Positions 41,558 to 56,780 of a DNA stretch of 64,000 bases are shown here, piece by piece (positions within the stretch are counted from its first letter, which is position 1; every line of letters starts with the position of its first letter). Where the stretch lies: positions 12,966,204-13,030,203 of the forward strand of contig NC_133290.1 of assembly GCF_005239225.2 (NCBI RefSeq), written 5' to 3'. A model generated the notes under the pieces. That model did no database searches, was not told where the DNA came from, and was given only the letters and a program-made list of their open reading frames with translations. The position numbers and the translations under genes were made by a program. This stretch comes from Populus alba (taxonomy: Eukaryota; Streptophyta; Magnoliopsida; Malpighiales; Salicaceae).

Positions 41558-42609
41558 GTTCCTGTGGTAACTCTCTCTTCTTTGGCATAATTTGCTAGTT
41601 GTTTATGACTGCGACTCTCACAATCTTTTGCAGTATGGCCAAACCGGTTGCATCTTCCACATCTTGGTTTTCCTTTGTGTCTACATAAACCAAAATGTTG
41701 CTTCTGGCAGACTTGGCATTGTGGCTTTACACTCGCTTGACTACTTCCCCAAGCAGTGTTGTTTTAGCTTGCATTATTATAGTTGGTTCCATTTCTGTTT
41801 GGAAATGGATTTGGTCCTCTCCTGTCTTGTGATTGCCATCTTTGAGGATGTCTGCCTTGGAAACACTTATGTGAGCTGTAGGCTTGATTGTTTTCAATCT
41901 TTAAACTGCTAAAGGCTTTCTCTATTCCTGTTAGCTTATCCCTTTCATCATGTAGATCTTCCCTCTTATCATAAACTTTCACAAAAGCAATGACTTCTTT
42001 TGCTCTCAGAACATCAAGATCTCGTGTCTCCTCAATGATTGACATAATGGACTTATACCTTCTGCTTAGACTCATTAGCAATTTCTGCACAATTCTATTT
42101 TCTGATACATCTTCTCCTAATGATTTCAGGTTATTCACAGTTGCAAAGAATTTAGCTAGATATCCATCTAAGCTCTCACTTTCTGCCATTCTCAGGTATT
42201 CAAAGTCAGCTCTCACTGCTTGAAGTTTTATAGCTCTAACCTTTTTATCTCCTCTGAATTCTCTACTCAAAATGTCCCAAGCTCCTTTTGCAGTCTTTTC
42301 ATTTCTTATTCGTGGGAAGAGGTCATCTGTTAATGCTCCTTGTATAAGGCTTAATGCCTTTGCATTCTTGATTTTTTCTTCTCTGGATGTCGTGGATGCA
42401 TGCAATGTAGTTTGCTCAACTTCACTCTCTTCATCGCATGATCCAGTTGCAACCTTAGATGATGGATGAGAATTGATTCCAACTTCTATTACTTCCCATA
42501 GATCGAATGCTATGAGGATAGTCTCCATTTTTACAGCCCAAAAATCATAATTTGTGCCATTGAACTATGAAGTTCTTAAATCTCCTCCAACAGAGCTTGA
42601 TCCTACCAT
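41558..42609 (-). pseudogene. Copia gag remnant
   Basis: ATG at 42609, then 14 codons to a TAG at 42565-42567 just before FNGTNYDFW, the conserved start of Copia Gag. A long open stretch follows to a TAA at 41764. It holds the UBN2-type Gag core (TAKGAWDILSREFRGDKKVRAI, shown here only by start and end: TAKGAWDIL and KKVRAI). After the stop, a CCHC zinc knuckle (CGRCNRFGHTAKDC) is readable near 41620. The solo LTR cuts the frame at 41557. Confidence 0.85.
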
Positions 42610-42678
42610 TTTTTGAGTAAGTAATAGTTTAATCAATCTGTTTGTCACAGTTTACGCCCCTTTGGAATCAGTTTGTAA

Positions 42679-42690
42679 GCTCTGATACCA
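42679..42690 (-). promoter_or_regulatory. Primer-binding site (initiator tRNA-Met)
   Basis: TGGTATCAGAGC on the minus strand, directly next to the 5' LTR. It is the standard complement of the 3' end of plant initiator tRNA-Met. Confidence 0.95.
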
Positions 42691-43071
42691 TGTTTATTTT
42701 TTGAAGGTTTTAAAAAGAAGAATATGTTTAAATGTGCAGAGAAGATTATGAAGAAATTCTTGTGTATTTTTTATATATTTTTCAATGCAGCAAACTCTGC
42801 ATTTATATACATTGTATGTAACTGATTCCGGTATTTTAGGAATCAAGATCATCTCATCCATCCATTAATGGAGGGTCACGATTCTTACACATGTAAGAAT
42901 GATTTGTAACAGTTTTTGTAACAGTAAAAACTGATATAACTGCCATAACGATTATAACTAACTCTTTAACTGTTTTAACAGAATTTCTTCAATTTTTTCA
43001 TCCTTCTTCCTTCAGTCTACGTAATCTTCTTCTAAGACTTCAATCACAAGTAATTAGCTTAGCTTTCAACA
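42691..43071 (-). repeat. Copia 5' LTR (381 bp)
   Basis: Element orientation TGTTGAAAGC...AAATAAACA. It carries a near-palindromic TTCTTACACATGTAAGAA core and several TGTAACAG repeats that could be promoter elements. Confidence 0.95.
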
Positions 43072-43076
43072 GTTCC

Positions 43077-46013
43077 ATCCCCTCAGCAAAGAGGTGAAAA
43101 CAAAGGAAAAACAAGAAATCCAGTTTATTTTACCGTAAACATCACCCAGTTACAAAAAAAAAAAAAAAAAAACTAAATCAGCTAAGTTATTTATTGTGCT
43201 TTGTGAGTGAAAACACCGTGGATTCATGCAGTGTATTGTCCATTTTATTTAGACGAAGGCCTTCATTGGTATTTTCTGTTCTTTCCTCATCATAGATCCA
43301 ACGCATGTTCTCTTTAATCCTGGATTCACTGTCTAATTATAATTTACATTACGAGTTAGTGCAATGATAACACCGCATTACTGTTCTTGAATGTTTTGCT
43401 TTTTTTTATTATTGTTGATGTTTTCTCCTCTCTTTTCTGCTGTACGCAATACATTAACCAAATCATTTTCTTTTTCTCACAACTGATAGAAGACTGGAAC
43501 CTAAAACGGAACAGTACTGTAGCTAGCTAGGCCCTTTATCATCGGGATTACTGTTGTTTTCTCCCTTTTCTTCTTACTTTACTTCCTCTTTTGATGAGAG
43601 GAGGGCTTTGTAAGCTGTCTTTTGGAGCAAAAAGGTAAAATAAATGGAACTGTGGTGTCCTGTTTTACTTAGAAAAGAAGATTAAAGGAGTATCATGCTT
43701 GTCGAAAAGGTGGACAGCATAAGCTTTTTCATAACGACATTTATCAAAGTTGTGCACCATAGTATTTAAACCCTATTTTTTTAGCCTGTCCAGTATTAAA
43801 ACTAAGTTTTTCTTAAGAAAAAATACATCGATTCGATATATTTAAAGAAATTTAATGGATTTTTTAGAATGTTAATTCCAAATGTTTAGCTGAAAAAATA
43901 AAGATAAAAGCATGATTTCTTAACCATTAGATTAACTCCGTAAAGTTATCATTAAATTTCAGAATCAACCGAGTAATTAATTCTAATATTGAGAGACAAA
44001 TGACGTGAATCAAATTATCTATTTAATCTATTAACAAAACATAATCCTAATTGCCATTGATCTTGTTGAATTTATATGGAACCCACAAATATATGGCTAA
44101 TAAAGTGGAAGATTGTCTCCAAGACTTGCGGTATAGTATAATATATACCCAAAAGAAAGTGTTGGTTTCTGGCTACAAAGACCCACTCAACAATTACTTG
44201 TCGAGAAAAAGAAGAGCAAAAGAGCAGAAGGATACAGTTGCAGACCACCGTGTCATAATTCATGGCCTGTTCATGTTATTGTACTTATGGTGGATTATAA
44301 TTAAGATTGATCTATGCTGGTAATTAAGATATTATAACATATATCTAGTTCGATGAGCTATGAAACAATAACATGTTTGAAGTATTATAAATTGTCGTTC
44401 TAATTTTAACACTTTTTTAAGAAATAATATAAATGCATATATATGTATAAAAGTATTTTTTTTATTTTAAAAAATCAACATTTTCCCAAATTTATGAAGC
44501 TAAATGCAAAGAAAAATAATGAACAACTAAACTAGAAAAAAATAATCAATTTTAAAAAGATAACTCCAAAAGAAAAACGTAGAGCGATCCCTAGGTAAAT
44601 AGAAAAACTTACTATCAAGGTCAAGAGACCATGATAATGGAGTGAAATAAATCTAGTTAGATTTTAAAAATGAGTTTGAAGAAAACACGAATAACTTCAC
44701 AAATCTAAAGTATTAAAGGAGTAAAACTAAAAGGAAATTAGTGTAAAAAGAGGGGGGAAAAAGTCGACACCACCCAAGTTGACCCAAACTTTTAAATTTT
44801 TTACCAGAGTCATGAAACTGGTGTAACTCAATAGAAAAAAACCATGACCCTCAATTTCTAACTAACCAACTCAAGATTGAGGGATGAAATTGAAAGAAAA
44901 AAAAATAATTTGACAAAAGGTTCCATAAAATAAAATAGCAATATAAAATAATAAAGATCAAATGTTAAACAAAAACAGACAAAGCATAAAAATAACATTG
45001 TTTGATTTTAGGCTGAATTTGAAAAAAATCTTACATTTTACAAAAAAAATAAAATCAATACATAAATAAGAAATCAAAAGAAAGAGAATCAAACATGAAA
45101 TAAAAATAACATTTAAATTAAAGGCAAAATAAATAAAAAAATTTAAAGTTTTCAAAAAAAATCAAAATGAAAATAAGATAATCAAAAGGGAACTAAATCA
45201 TAAACTTAAAAAAAAAAAAAAAATTAAAAGGACAACATAGATTTTTGATTGGGTAACTTGTTTTTCAAGGAGAAGTGAGAAGAAAAAAAAAAGTGGTAGG
45301 AGCCACACCGCTGCACACGCCGCCACTTCATCAGAAAAGGGATGCCAAGAGGATTGTTAACCGTCACGGATGGCCATTTTCTAACACCATATAAATCCGC
45401 ATATGCCGCCTAACACGTTAATGTGTGTGTTGTACACGTCAATCATTTTTTAAAAAAAATATATTTCTTACACTTACTAAAATACCAAGTTACCCCAAAC
45501 TTGACCATATTATAACTAAAAAATAATGATGAAAATACAAAGAACCCCTTGATCCCAAGTTTAATAAAATTTGCATCCAAGGTTAAGTATGTAGACTCAT
45601 TATACATATAAAAATGAAAAAACAAGTCAATCTCTAAATTCAGATAAAATTATTTTGATTTTAAGGTTATTCTAGTCATTACATTGTTCTATAAAAATGT
45701 AAACAGACTGCATTGTCCCTAATAAATATAATAATGAACACATGGTCCATGAAAAAAATCAGTATTACTCCCAATAGCTAGTCTAATGTTTTTTTTTTCT
45801 ATATATAAAGGCAAAAACATAATTATATTGTTCCGTTTACAATACATTATGTCTAGGTATACAGTAATTTCAAAATCCCAATCATTTTTTTTCTTTGTAA
45901 TAGTATTGGTATCTCCTTTCTTTTAGAAAAAGATGGAGTTCAAACTTATTCTTTATAATAATTATAATAAAAGATCCGAGAATACATTAGGTTTACTTTT
46001 CTTACATGTTCAA
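43077..46013. other. Distal part of block 2, no gene recognised
   Basis: It aligns with block 3 at 53500-54630, 55716-56650 and 56651-56682. Differences: about 90 bp near 43370-43450 is absent in block 3. About 770 bp at 45215-45985 is absent in block 3. A 1.08-kb block 3 segment is absent here after 44309. The part from 44700 to 45420 has GTTGACCCAAACTTTT and ACCCTCAATTTCTAAC motifs of a dispersed repeat. ORFs of 60-90 codons lack domains. Confidence 0.5.
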
Positions 46014-46097
46014 GCATAAACCAACGGATCGCCTATGAGAAGAATGCTTTAAAAAAAAAAAAAGCATTCTTCTCGCAGGCGATCCGTCGGTCCATGC
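46014..46097. repeat. Short inverted repeat (36-bp arms, A-rich loop), copy in block 2
   Basis: Arms 46014-46049 and 46062-46097 pair at 31 of 36 positions, and all five differences are transitions. The core GGATCGCCT...GAGAAGAATGCTT is perfect apart from two positions. The loop is 12 bases, nearly all A. The block 3 copy (56683-56780) keeps the stem with a longer A-rich loop. It could be a small foldback element or a hairpin RNA source. Confidence 0.85.
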
Positions 46098-47603
46098 AGG
46101 CAAAAACGTGGGATTATAAGACAACATTTCTTCCTTTTTGCTTAACACAACTACTACTACTTTATCATATCTTAGACTACTTTTTTCTTGCTTTTGCTTA
46201 AAATAAATATTCCATTTGACCCAATTATATCAACAGGAGGGTATGACCATGCCAGCAGTTTAATTCCTCAATATGTCTGTTTATGGTTAGCTATTAGCAC
46301 ATCGATTTCATTTTATGCTCTAAATTAGAGAAGACTGTTTAATTTTATGTTCATACTCTACAACAAAAGACTGCTCTTTTGTTGCTGTAGTCTGATGTAT
46401 TCATGTGTTATATATGTTAGTTTCAATTAAAAATTGAGTTAGAAAGTTGAAATAAAAATATTATTTTTTAAAGAAAAAAAGACTGAGTATTTACAGTTTA
46501 AAATTAAGTCGTTGACATTTTAATTGATTTGAATCAATAAATTTAAATTTTATTTTACCAAATTAATCATCAACTTAACGTCAAAACTTATTATTAATAT
46601 CGCTAGAGCCCAACTGAAATAAAACATTAAACTCAATCCTAAATTAATTTAATGTGAAATGATTAAATTAAGAATAAAAAAAGTTAAGTGACAAAGAACA
46701 AATTGAACGTAGAATTTTCCAAATAATATTTATTACTATTATGTTTGAATTGGATATGCTTGTTCAAAAACAACACCTAAGATATTTTAGAAAATTATGA
46801 TGTTATACTACCTCTTAAGATGGTCACATTCTTCGGTAAAAGGTCTTTGTAGGAATTCATTCATCATTAACTTAATTGTAATGCAATATGTGATTTTCTT
46901 GGGTAAAATTATGAACCCTAAAGAGAAGAAAAAAAAAGCCACGATAGGTAGATAAATCTTTGTGGGAATTCATTCATTGTTAGCTTAATCGCAGTGCAAT
47001 ATGTTATTAATTAGATACTAGAAATAATTTTTCTAGATAGAATTATTAAGCCTAAAAAAAAACTAAGGTAAATAAATAACATAAATAGATCTTTCATATT
47101 TTTTGACACCTACAAAATGTATGGATATCCTTTTGTTCTCCAATTGAGGGATATGACAATTGAATGTCTTTATCATAAGATTTTGTTAATAAATGAAAGA
47201 TGGCAAGCAAGGCTTCCAAGCATTACCTACACTCTCAAAAAACTTAATGTACAGTAACCTAATCAGTTGTCACACAACAAAACGTAAAAAACAGAGCCAT
47301 AAATAACATAAAAATAGAAAAACAAAAATACTAAAGCAACTAAACAAAATCAATAGAGTAGATAAAAACCAAAAACCATTCCAAAATATTCTAAAACAAA
47401 ACCATTTATTTTTATTTTTATTTTCTTAGTTCAATCACTAGATTAGTGGCATAAAAAAAATGACACGATTTGGTGACATTCGATACTTGTCATGACATGG
47501 AACGGGAATTTGAAGATCGATTTGGTGACCATGGAGATATATAGATCTCTACACGCTGGCCTTCCACCTACAAGTCCAGACGCCTGGTCAGTGTCCTTCA
47601 ACC

Positions 47604-51005
<3,402 letters not shown>

Positions 51006-51083
51006 GTTTGCTTTGCTTTTTGCTCAATAAGAGAACAACGATTAGCTTGCCTTTTTTTACATTCTGTAACCTTTGAGCTTGGG

Positions 51084-51089
51084 CTTATA
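51084..51089 (-). promoter_or_regulatory. Candidate TATA box, subtilase copy 3
   Basis: TATAAG in the same CTATAAGCCC context and spacing (about 80 bp to the ATG) as copy 2. Confidence 0.45.
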
Positions 51090-51155
51090 GGTGATTTCAT
51101 CTCTTTCGTGGAAATTTGGTGACCTCAAAATGGAACCCCTCTGGGTCAATAATTT

Positions 51156-51387
51156 GTTTACAGCTAGTCAACCCTTCTCTCCTCCATTTCTCTCACCCTC
51201 CAAAGCACTTACGTCGAAGCTTCAAAGAAGAAAAGCCGAAGTCTCAAAAACACTCTCAATAGTCTTAATAGGTTTACAGCTAGTCAACCCTTCTCTCCTC
51301 CATTTCTCTCACCCTCCAAAGCACTTACGTCGAAGCTTCACAGAAGAAAAGCCGAAGTCTCAGAAACACTCTCAATAGTCTTAATTT
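51156..51387. repeat. 116-bp tandem duplication upstream of subtilase copy 3
   Basis: GTTTACAGCTAGTCAACCC to the CTCAATAGTCTTAAT region occurs twice (51156-51271 and 51272-51387) with very few differences. Blocks 1 and 2 have one copy. It sits about 70-300 bp upstream of the TATA-like box. Confidence 0.9.
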
Positions 51388-53063
51388 TGTCATTACATAA
51401 TTTTGCATACTGATTTTACTCTTAAACTTTAGAAACTACTTGTTTTGTTAACGACTTGCATTCATCTTTAAGGCTTTTCAATTATGTTTTTATTAAAAAA
51501 TATATTCTAAATTGCACTTTTTTTCTATTAAAAAAATAGCATCATTTTACAAGTACTTAACGTTTTTCATTACATAATTTTAACGGGAACTGGAAAATCA
51601 AGATAATTTATGGGAAAATTGATAAATAAAAATTAGTGAAAGATCTACTCATGGGCTTTAATGGATGTCCTTGTATGCTTACACATGGGCCTCAATTTTG
51701 TCTTGCTATTTTTTTAAGTGGGTCCTATCCCACTTGAAAGATCTACTCAAAGATGGCATGGCATGATTTTTAAGTCGTCTTATCTCAAAAAATAAAAAGA
51801 AAAATAAGAAGGGTACGTACATGATATTATTTTCAAAATATTTAATTTTTAGGGGTGAGAATTTGTACATAGGATGCCCACGGAAATACTCTTTCAAGCT
51901 ACTATTTCAATTATTAAGATGCTAGTTGCCTTCAACCAATAAGTTTTTTTTTTATTTTTTTACCTTATAAGAGGTAATGTTAGCATCTTCATGAGTTTAA
52001 AATGTTAGTTTGGATTGATTTTCTGTGTTTTTTTAGAATTGATTTTTTTTAATTTTATCTTTAAATATTGATTTGATTTAGAAATTGAATTTCATAAATC
52101 TTTTCAATTTACTTTATACATTGTTATTTCAATCTCATGATACAAATTATAGGTTTGGAGACTTAACCCGAGTTAAATCGGGTTATTTTTTTATTTTTTG
52201 AAAATACATTTTCTTTTTAGTTTTGCCCTTCAATATTTAGTAGATTGAGAATTTGGCTTCTTAATTTTTTTTCTATTTCTATTAAGTTATATCGATCTCA
52301 TAACAATGATTATAAGTTTATTAGGTTAACCCAGGTTAACTTAATTTTTTCTTTTATTTTTTTATAACTTGCTTCTTTTCCAATTTTGACATTCAACAAT
52401 AGATTCGTTGAGAACTGGGCTTCATGATGTTTTTTTTTTAATTTGTTTTTTATGGGTTAATCTTATTCTTGTAACTCGGGTAGTGGGTTTACTGGATTTA
52501 CCCGGGTTAACTTGAGTTATTTGTTTGTTATTTTTTTTAAATTGAATATTTTTTGTTGTTTTTATCCTTTAATATTTTTTATTATTAAGAATTAAGTTTT
52601 TTAATTTGTTTTGTAGGTCAATTAGGGTTGGTATGAGTTGATTGGATATGTTATAGTCTCAATATTTAAAAAGATATTGTCTAATATAAATCAAATTTTG
52701 AGTTCATTATTGATTTTTTTATGTTAAAAAATATGTTAATAACACCTTTATATTTTTTTATATTTAAAAAATAATAATTTGACCTGCAGCATAATGTAGG
52801 CGAAGGATTTAGTATGTTCTATGTTGTGGCTTGGGCAAAAAATATTTTTTTTTTTTTTTTATTATCTTAGATTTGAATAAAGGAAAAAATATTGATCATG
52901 AAGACAGAAGTCTAAAATTCTGTCTGAATAAAAATTGCATAGAATGTTCACACAGAAACACTTAATTTATTGATTTTGTTCTTCACTATTGTGGGCTGAG
53001 ATGACCAGAGCAGAGTTTATGGCTTGTGATGGGTTGGGCCATTGTGGGCTCATTCTGCAGTGC

Positions 53064-53321
53064 CTAACAGTATACGAAATCCAGGGCCTCGTCCACTAAG
53101 CTTCGGGAAACGATCACATGCACATGCTTTTGGCTAGCTAGTGGCAAGTCACTCACGGACTCGATGAAATCCTGCAAGATCAGCGAGAAAGGGAGAAGAA
53201 TGGCAGTACTCTTAGCCACTGAATGGAGCCCGCGACCTTGAAGAACAGGGCGTAATTGCACGATGAATCGTAGCTTGAGAGCCCTAGCAAGATCCACAGA
53301 CACTGAGCACAGAGGGCGCAT
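53064..53321 (-). CDS. Small ORF of unknown function, duplicated (copy b)
   Basis: An 85-codon ORF (MRPLCSVSVDLARALKLRF to VDEALDFVYC), paralogous to 33563-33823. Differences are a few substitutions and one in-frame codon deletion. No domain is recognised; it may be a gene fragment or a chance ORF in conserved duplicated DNA. Confidence 0.3.
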   Translation of the reverse strand: MRPLCSVSVDLARALKLRFIVQLRPVLQGRGLHSVAKSTAILLPFSLILQDFIESVSDLPLASQKHVHVIVSRSLVDEALDFVYC

Positions 53322-54049
53322 GACACTGGTTTTGATTCTCAGTACTGCAATGCGATAAAGAAGACAGCATGGGGTAGGGTCAATGTCGTGTTGCTGTTAG
53401 TCACTTCTTCAAAATGGAATAGTGGTAGAGTCATTGCCACATATTTCATATAATGCTTGTCTCACTTGTTTGACAATGACTTGAGCAGCACCGCTGTTCC
53501 TTCCCCTCAGCAAAGAGGTGAAAACAAAGGAAAAACAAGAAATCCAGTTTATTTTACAGTAAACATCACCCAGTTACAAGAAAAAAAAAAAACTAAATCA
53601 GCTAAGTTATTTACTGTACTTTGTGAGTGAAAACACTGTGGATTCATACAGTGTAATGTCCATTTTATTTAGACGAAGGCCTTCATTGGTATTTTCTGTT
53701 CTTTCCTCATCATAGATCCAACGCATGTTCTCTTTAATCCTGGATTCACTGTCTAATTATAATTTACATTAAACAAATCATTTTCTTTTTCTCACAACTG
53801 ATAGAAGACTGGAACCTAAAACGGAACAGTACTGTAGCGAGGCCCTTTATCATTGGGATTACTGTTGTTTTCTCCCTTTTCTTCTTACTTTACTTCCTCT
53901 TTTGATGAGAGGAGGGCTTTGGAAGTTGTCTTTTGGAGCAAAAAGGAAAAATAAATGGAACTGTGGTGTCCTGTTTTACTTAGAAAAGAAGATTAAAGGA
54001 GTATCATGCTTGTCGAAAAGGTGGACAGCATAAGCTTTTTCATAACGAC

Positions 54050-54075
54050 ATATATATATATATATATATATATAT
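54050..54075. repeat. (TA)n microsatellite expanded in block 3
   Basis: ACGACA is followed by about 12 TA units; the matching place in block 2 (near 43736) reads ACGACATTTATC with no array. Confidence 0.9.
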
Positions 54076-54630
54076 CAAAGTTGTGCACCATAGTATTTAA
54101 ACCCTATTTTTTTAGCGTGTCCAGTATTAAAACTAAGTTTTTCTATAAAACATACATCGATTTGATATATTTAAAGAAATTTAATGGATTTTTTAGAATG
54201 TTAATTCCAAATTTTTAGCTGAAAAAATAAAGATAAAAGCATGATTTCTTAACCATTAGATTAACTCCTTAAAGCTATCATTAAATTTCAGAATCACCCG
54301 AGTAATTAATTCTAATATTGAGAGACAAATGACGTGAATCAAATTATCTATTTAATCTATTAACAAAACATAATCCTAATTGCCATTAATTGATCTTGTT
54401 GAATTTATATGGAACCCACAAATATATGGCTAATAAAGTGGAAGATTGTCTCCAAGACTTGCGGTATAGTATAATATATATATATATACCCAAAAGAAAG
54501 TGTTGGTTTCTGGCTACAAAGACCCACTCAACAATTACTTGTCGAGAAAAAGAAGAGCAAAAGAGCAGAAGGATACAGTTGCAGACCACCGTGTCATAAT
54601 TCATGGCCTGTTCATGTTATTATACTTATG

Positions 54631-55715
54631 GGACGGTGGACGAGGGAATACAAAGTTTTGTGATTCTCGTTTTTTTTAATAAACACGTTAAAGTGAAAGT
54701 TATTTCAGCTTTAATTATCTTGTACAAGTTTATCTTAATTTTATAAAATAAATTAGGAGTAATACAATTCAAACTCGTGTTGCTTGATGCACAAACACTT
54801 AACTTAAAACTTTAGTTTCTAGATAAAATTTAAAAAATAATTTATATAATTCTATATCTTGATCTTCTGGTTCGGTTCTGCAAGTATTTCTTCTCACTTT
54901 ATCACAGTAACTTCACTCGAAGTCCAGTGATGAGGAGAAATTAAGGATTTATGGTGACTACAAACCATTGAAGAATCTGGTTAGATTTTATACAATCAGA
55001 AAGGTTTTTACTTTAATCTTCACGAAAGAGACAAACACCCTTCCCGGCCCTACCCGTGAATCATTGACCTCAGGAGGGAGGCTGATTTCACTTCAAGGTT
55101 AAGGTGATTAATTACTACATTAATTACTATACAGCATCATCAGGGTAGACTCTTGCTAACGAAGAAGATATCATTTCCTGATTCCAGGATGATGCATGAA
55201 AACATTTCCAAAATGGATAATTATTTTAATCTTCAGAGATAAGCATGTGAACTGTCCATGATGCATGATGATACTGCTTTGTTCTTCAATGTTAACAGAA
55301 GATATTCGAGTTTATGTGGCCATTAACAGATCAATAATGTGCTCGTAACATGGACAGCGATGCTTGTAATGTCAAAGTCTGCGGCACATGTTGGGTCGGC
55401 TCTAGCAAGCTCTCTACTCTCACATCGCCACGTGCCTGCAGTTTCCTATTTTCTACAAGGCCATTAATATGCAGCCAATCCATGTCGTGCCAAGGCCAAG
55501 GGTCTCAAATTCAGTGAACTGGGTAGATTTGACTTGTTCAAATGATCAAAATCATGACCATGTCGTTTGGAAAGTGATTCAGATTTGCGTGGCGACTTTC
55601 CCAAGTGATCTCTCTAAGAATTGTCTTGAAATTAATATCTATATTTTCAAGAGGTGATAGAGAAATTCCGTAGCAATTGTGGAGTTTTAAGTAGTGTTGT
55701 ATAAGAAAATGTATG
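54631..55715. other. Block 3-only segment (1085 bp)
   Basis: Block 2 passes directly from CTTATGG to TGGATTATAA (near 44309). In block 3 these are separated by 1085 bp of mixed-composition, mostly unique-looking DNA. TATGG occurs at both edges. It is most simply a microhomology-mediated deletion in block 2. A 62-codon ORF at 55469-55657 has no recognisable domain. Confidence 0.6.
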
Positions 55716-56682
55716 GTGGATTATAATTAAGATTAATCTATGTTGGTAATTAAGATATTATAACATATATCTAGTTCGATGAGCTATGAAACAATAACAT
55801 GTTTGAAGCATTATAAATTCTCGTTTTAATTTTAACATTTTTTAAAGAAATAATATAAATGCATATATATACACGTATAAAAGTACTTTTTTATTTTAAA
55901 AAATCATCACTTTCCCAAATTTATGAAGCTAAATGCAAAGAAAAATGATGGACAATGAAACAAGAAAAAAATAATCAATTAAAAAAAAAAACCTAGAGCG
56001 AACCCTAGCTAAATAAAAAAACTTACTAACAAGGTCAAGAGACCATGATAATAAAGTGAAATAAATCCAGTTAGATTTTATAAATGAGTCTTGAAGAAAA
56101 CACAAATAACTTCACAAATCTAAATTATTGAAGTATTAAAACTAAAAGAAAATTAGTGTAAAAAATGGAAAAAAATTCAACATCATCTAGGTTGACCCAA
56201 ACTTTTAAATTTATGACTTAAGTCATGAACTTGATGTAACTCAATGAAAAAAAAAAAAAAAAAAACCCAAGACCCTCAATTCCTAACCAACCAACCCAAG
56301 GTTGAGAGATGACATTCAAAGAAAAAAAATCAATTGACAAAAGGCTCCAATACAAAAAAATAAATAGCAATATAAAAAAATAAAGACCAAATGTTCAACA
56401 AAAACAAACTAAGCAGAAAAATAACATTGTTTGCTTTTAGGGTGAATTTGAAATAAATCTTACATTTTACAAAAAAAAAATATTAATACATAAATCAGAA
56501 ATCAAAAGAAAGAGAATCAAATATTAAATAAAAACAACATTTAAATTAAAGGCAAAATTAAAAACAAATTTAAAGTTTTTAAAAGAAATCAAAATGAAAA
56601 TAAGATAATAAAAAATAAGAGAACTAAATCATAAACTTAAAAAAAAAAAAATACATTAGGTTTACTTTTCTTACATGCTCAA
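55716..56682. repeat. Dispersed AT-rich repeat in block 3 (matches 44309-45215)
   Basis: It aligns with block 2 and carries the same GTTGACCCAAACTTTT and CCCTCAATTCCTAACC motifs. Non-coding. Confidence 0.45.
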
Positions 56683-56780
56683 GCATGGATCAAGGGATCG
56701 CCTATGAGAAGAATACTTTTTAAAAAGAAAAAGAAAGAAAAAAAAAACATTCTTCTCGTAGGCGATCCGTTGGTCTATGC
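56683..56780. repeat. Short inverted repeat, copy in block 3
   Basis: Stem GGATCGCCTATGAGAAGAAT against its complement with few differences; the loop is extended by A/G-rich sequence. Paralogous to 46014-46097. Confidence 0.8.

Larger units (their letters stand above)
35637..43071 (-). mobile_element. Ty1/Copia LTR retrotransposon, inactive, split by a solo LTR
   Basis: A complete structure on the minus strand: 381-bp LTRs, TG...CA ends, a 5-bp target duplication GTTCC (35632-35636 and 43072-43076), a tRNA-iMet primer-binding site, then gag and pol in Copia order (protease, integrase, RT, RNase H). The pre-integration site is preserved in block 3 near 53493. At least seven in-frame stops (37088, 37325, 38207, 38210, 38222, 41764, 42565) and the internal solo LTR make it non-autonomous. 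Confidence 0.93.

Noticed and set aside
44051..44323. A 90-codon ORF also present in part in block 3 (54386-54604)
   Set aside because: The frame is not kept between the two blocks because a TA repeat indel shifts it, so coding is unlikely.
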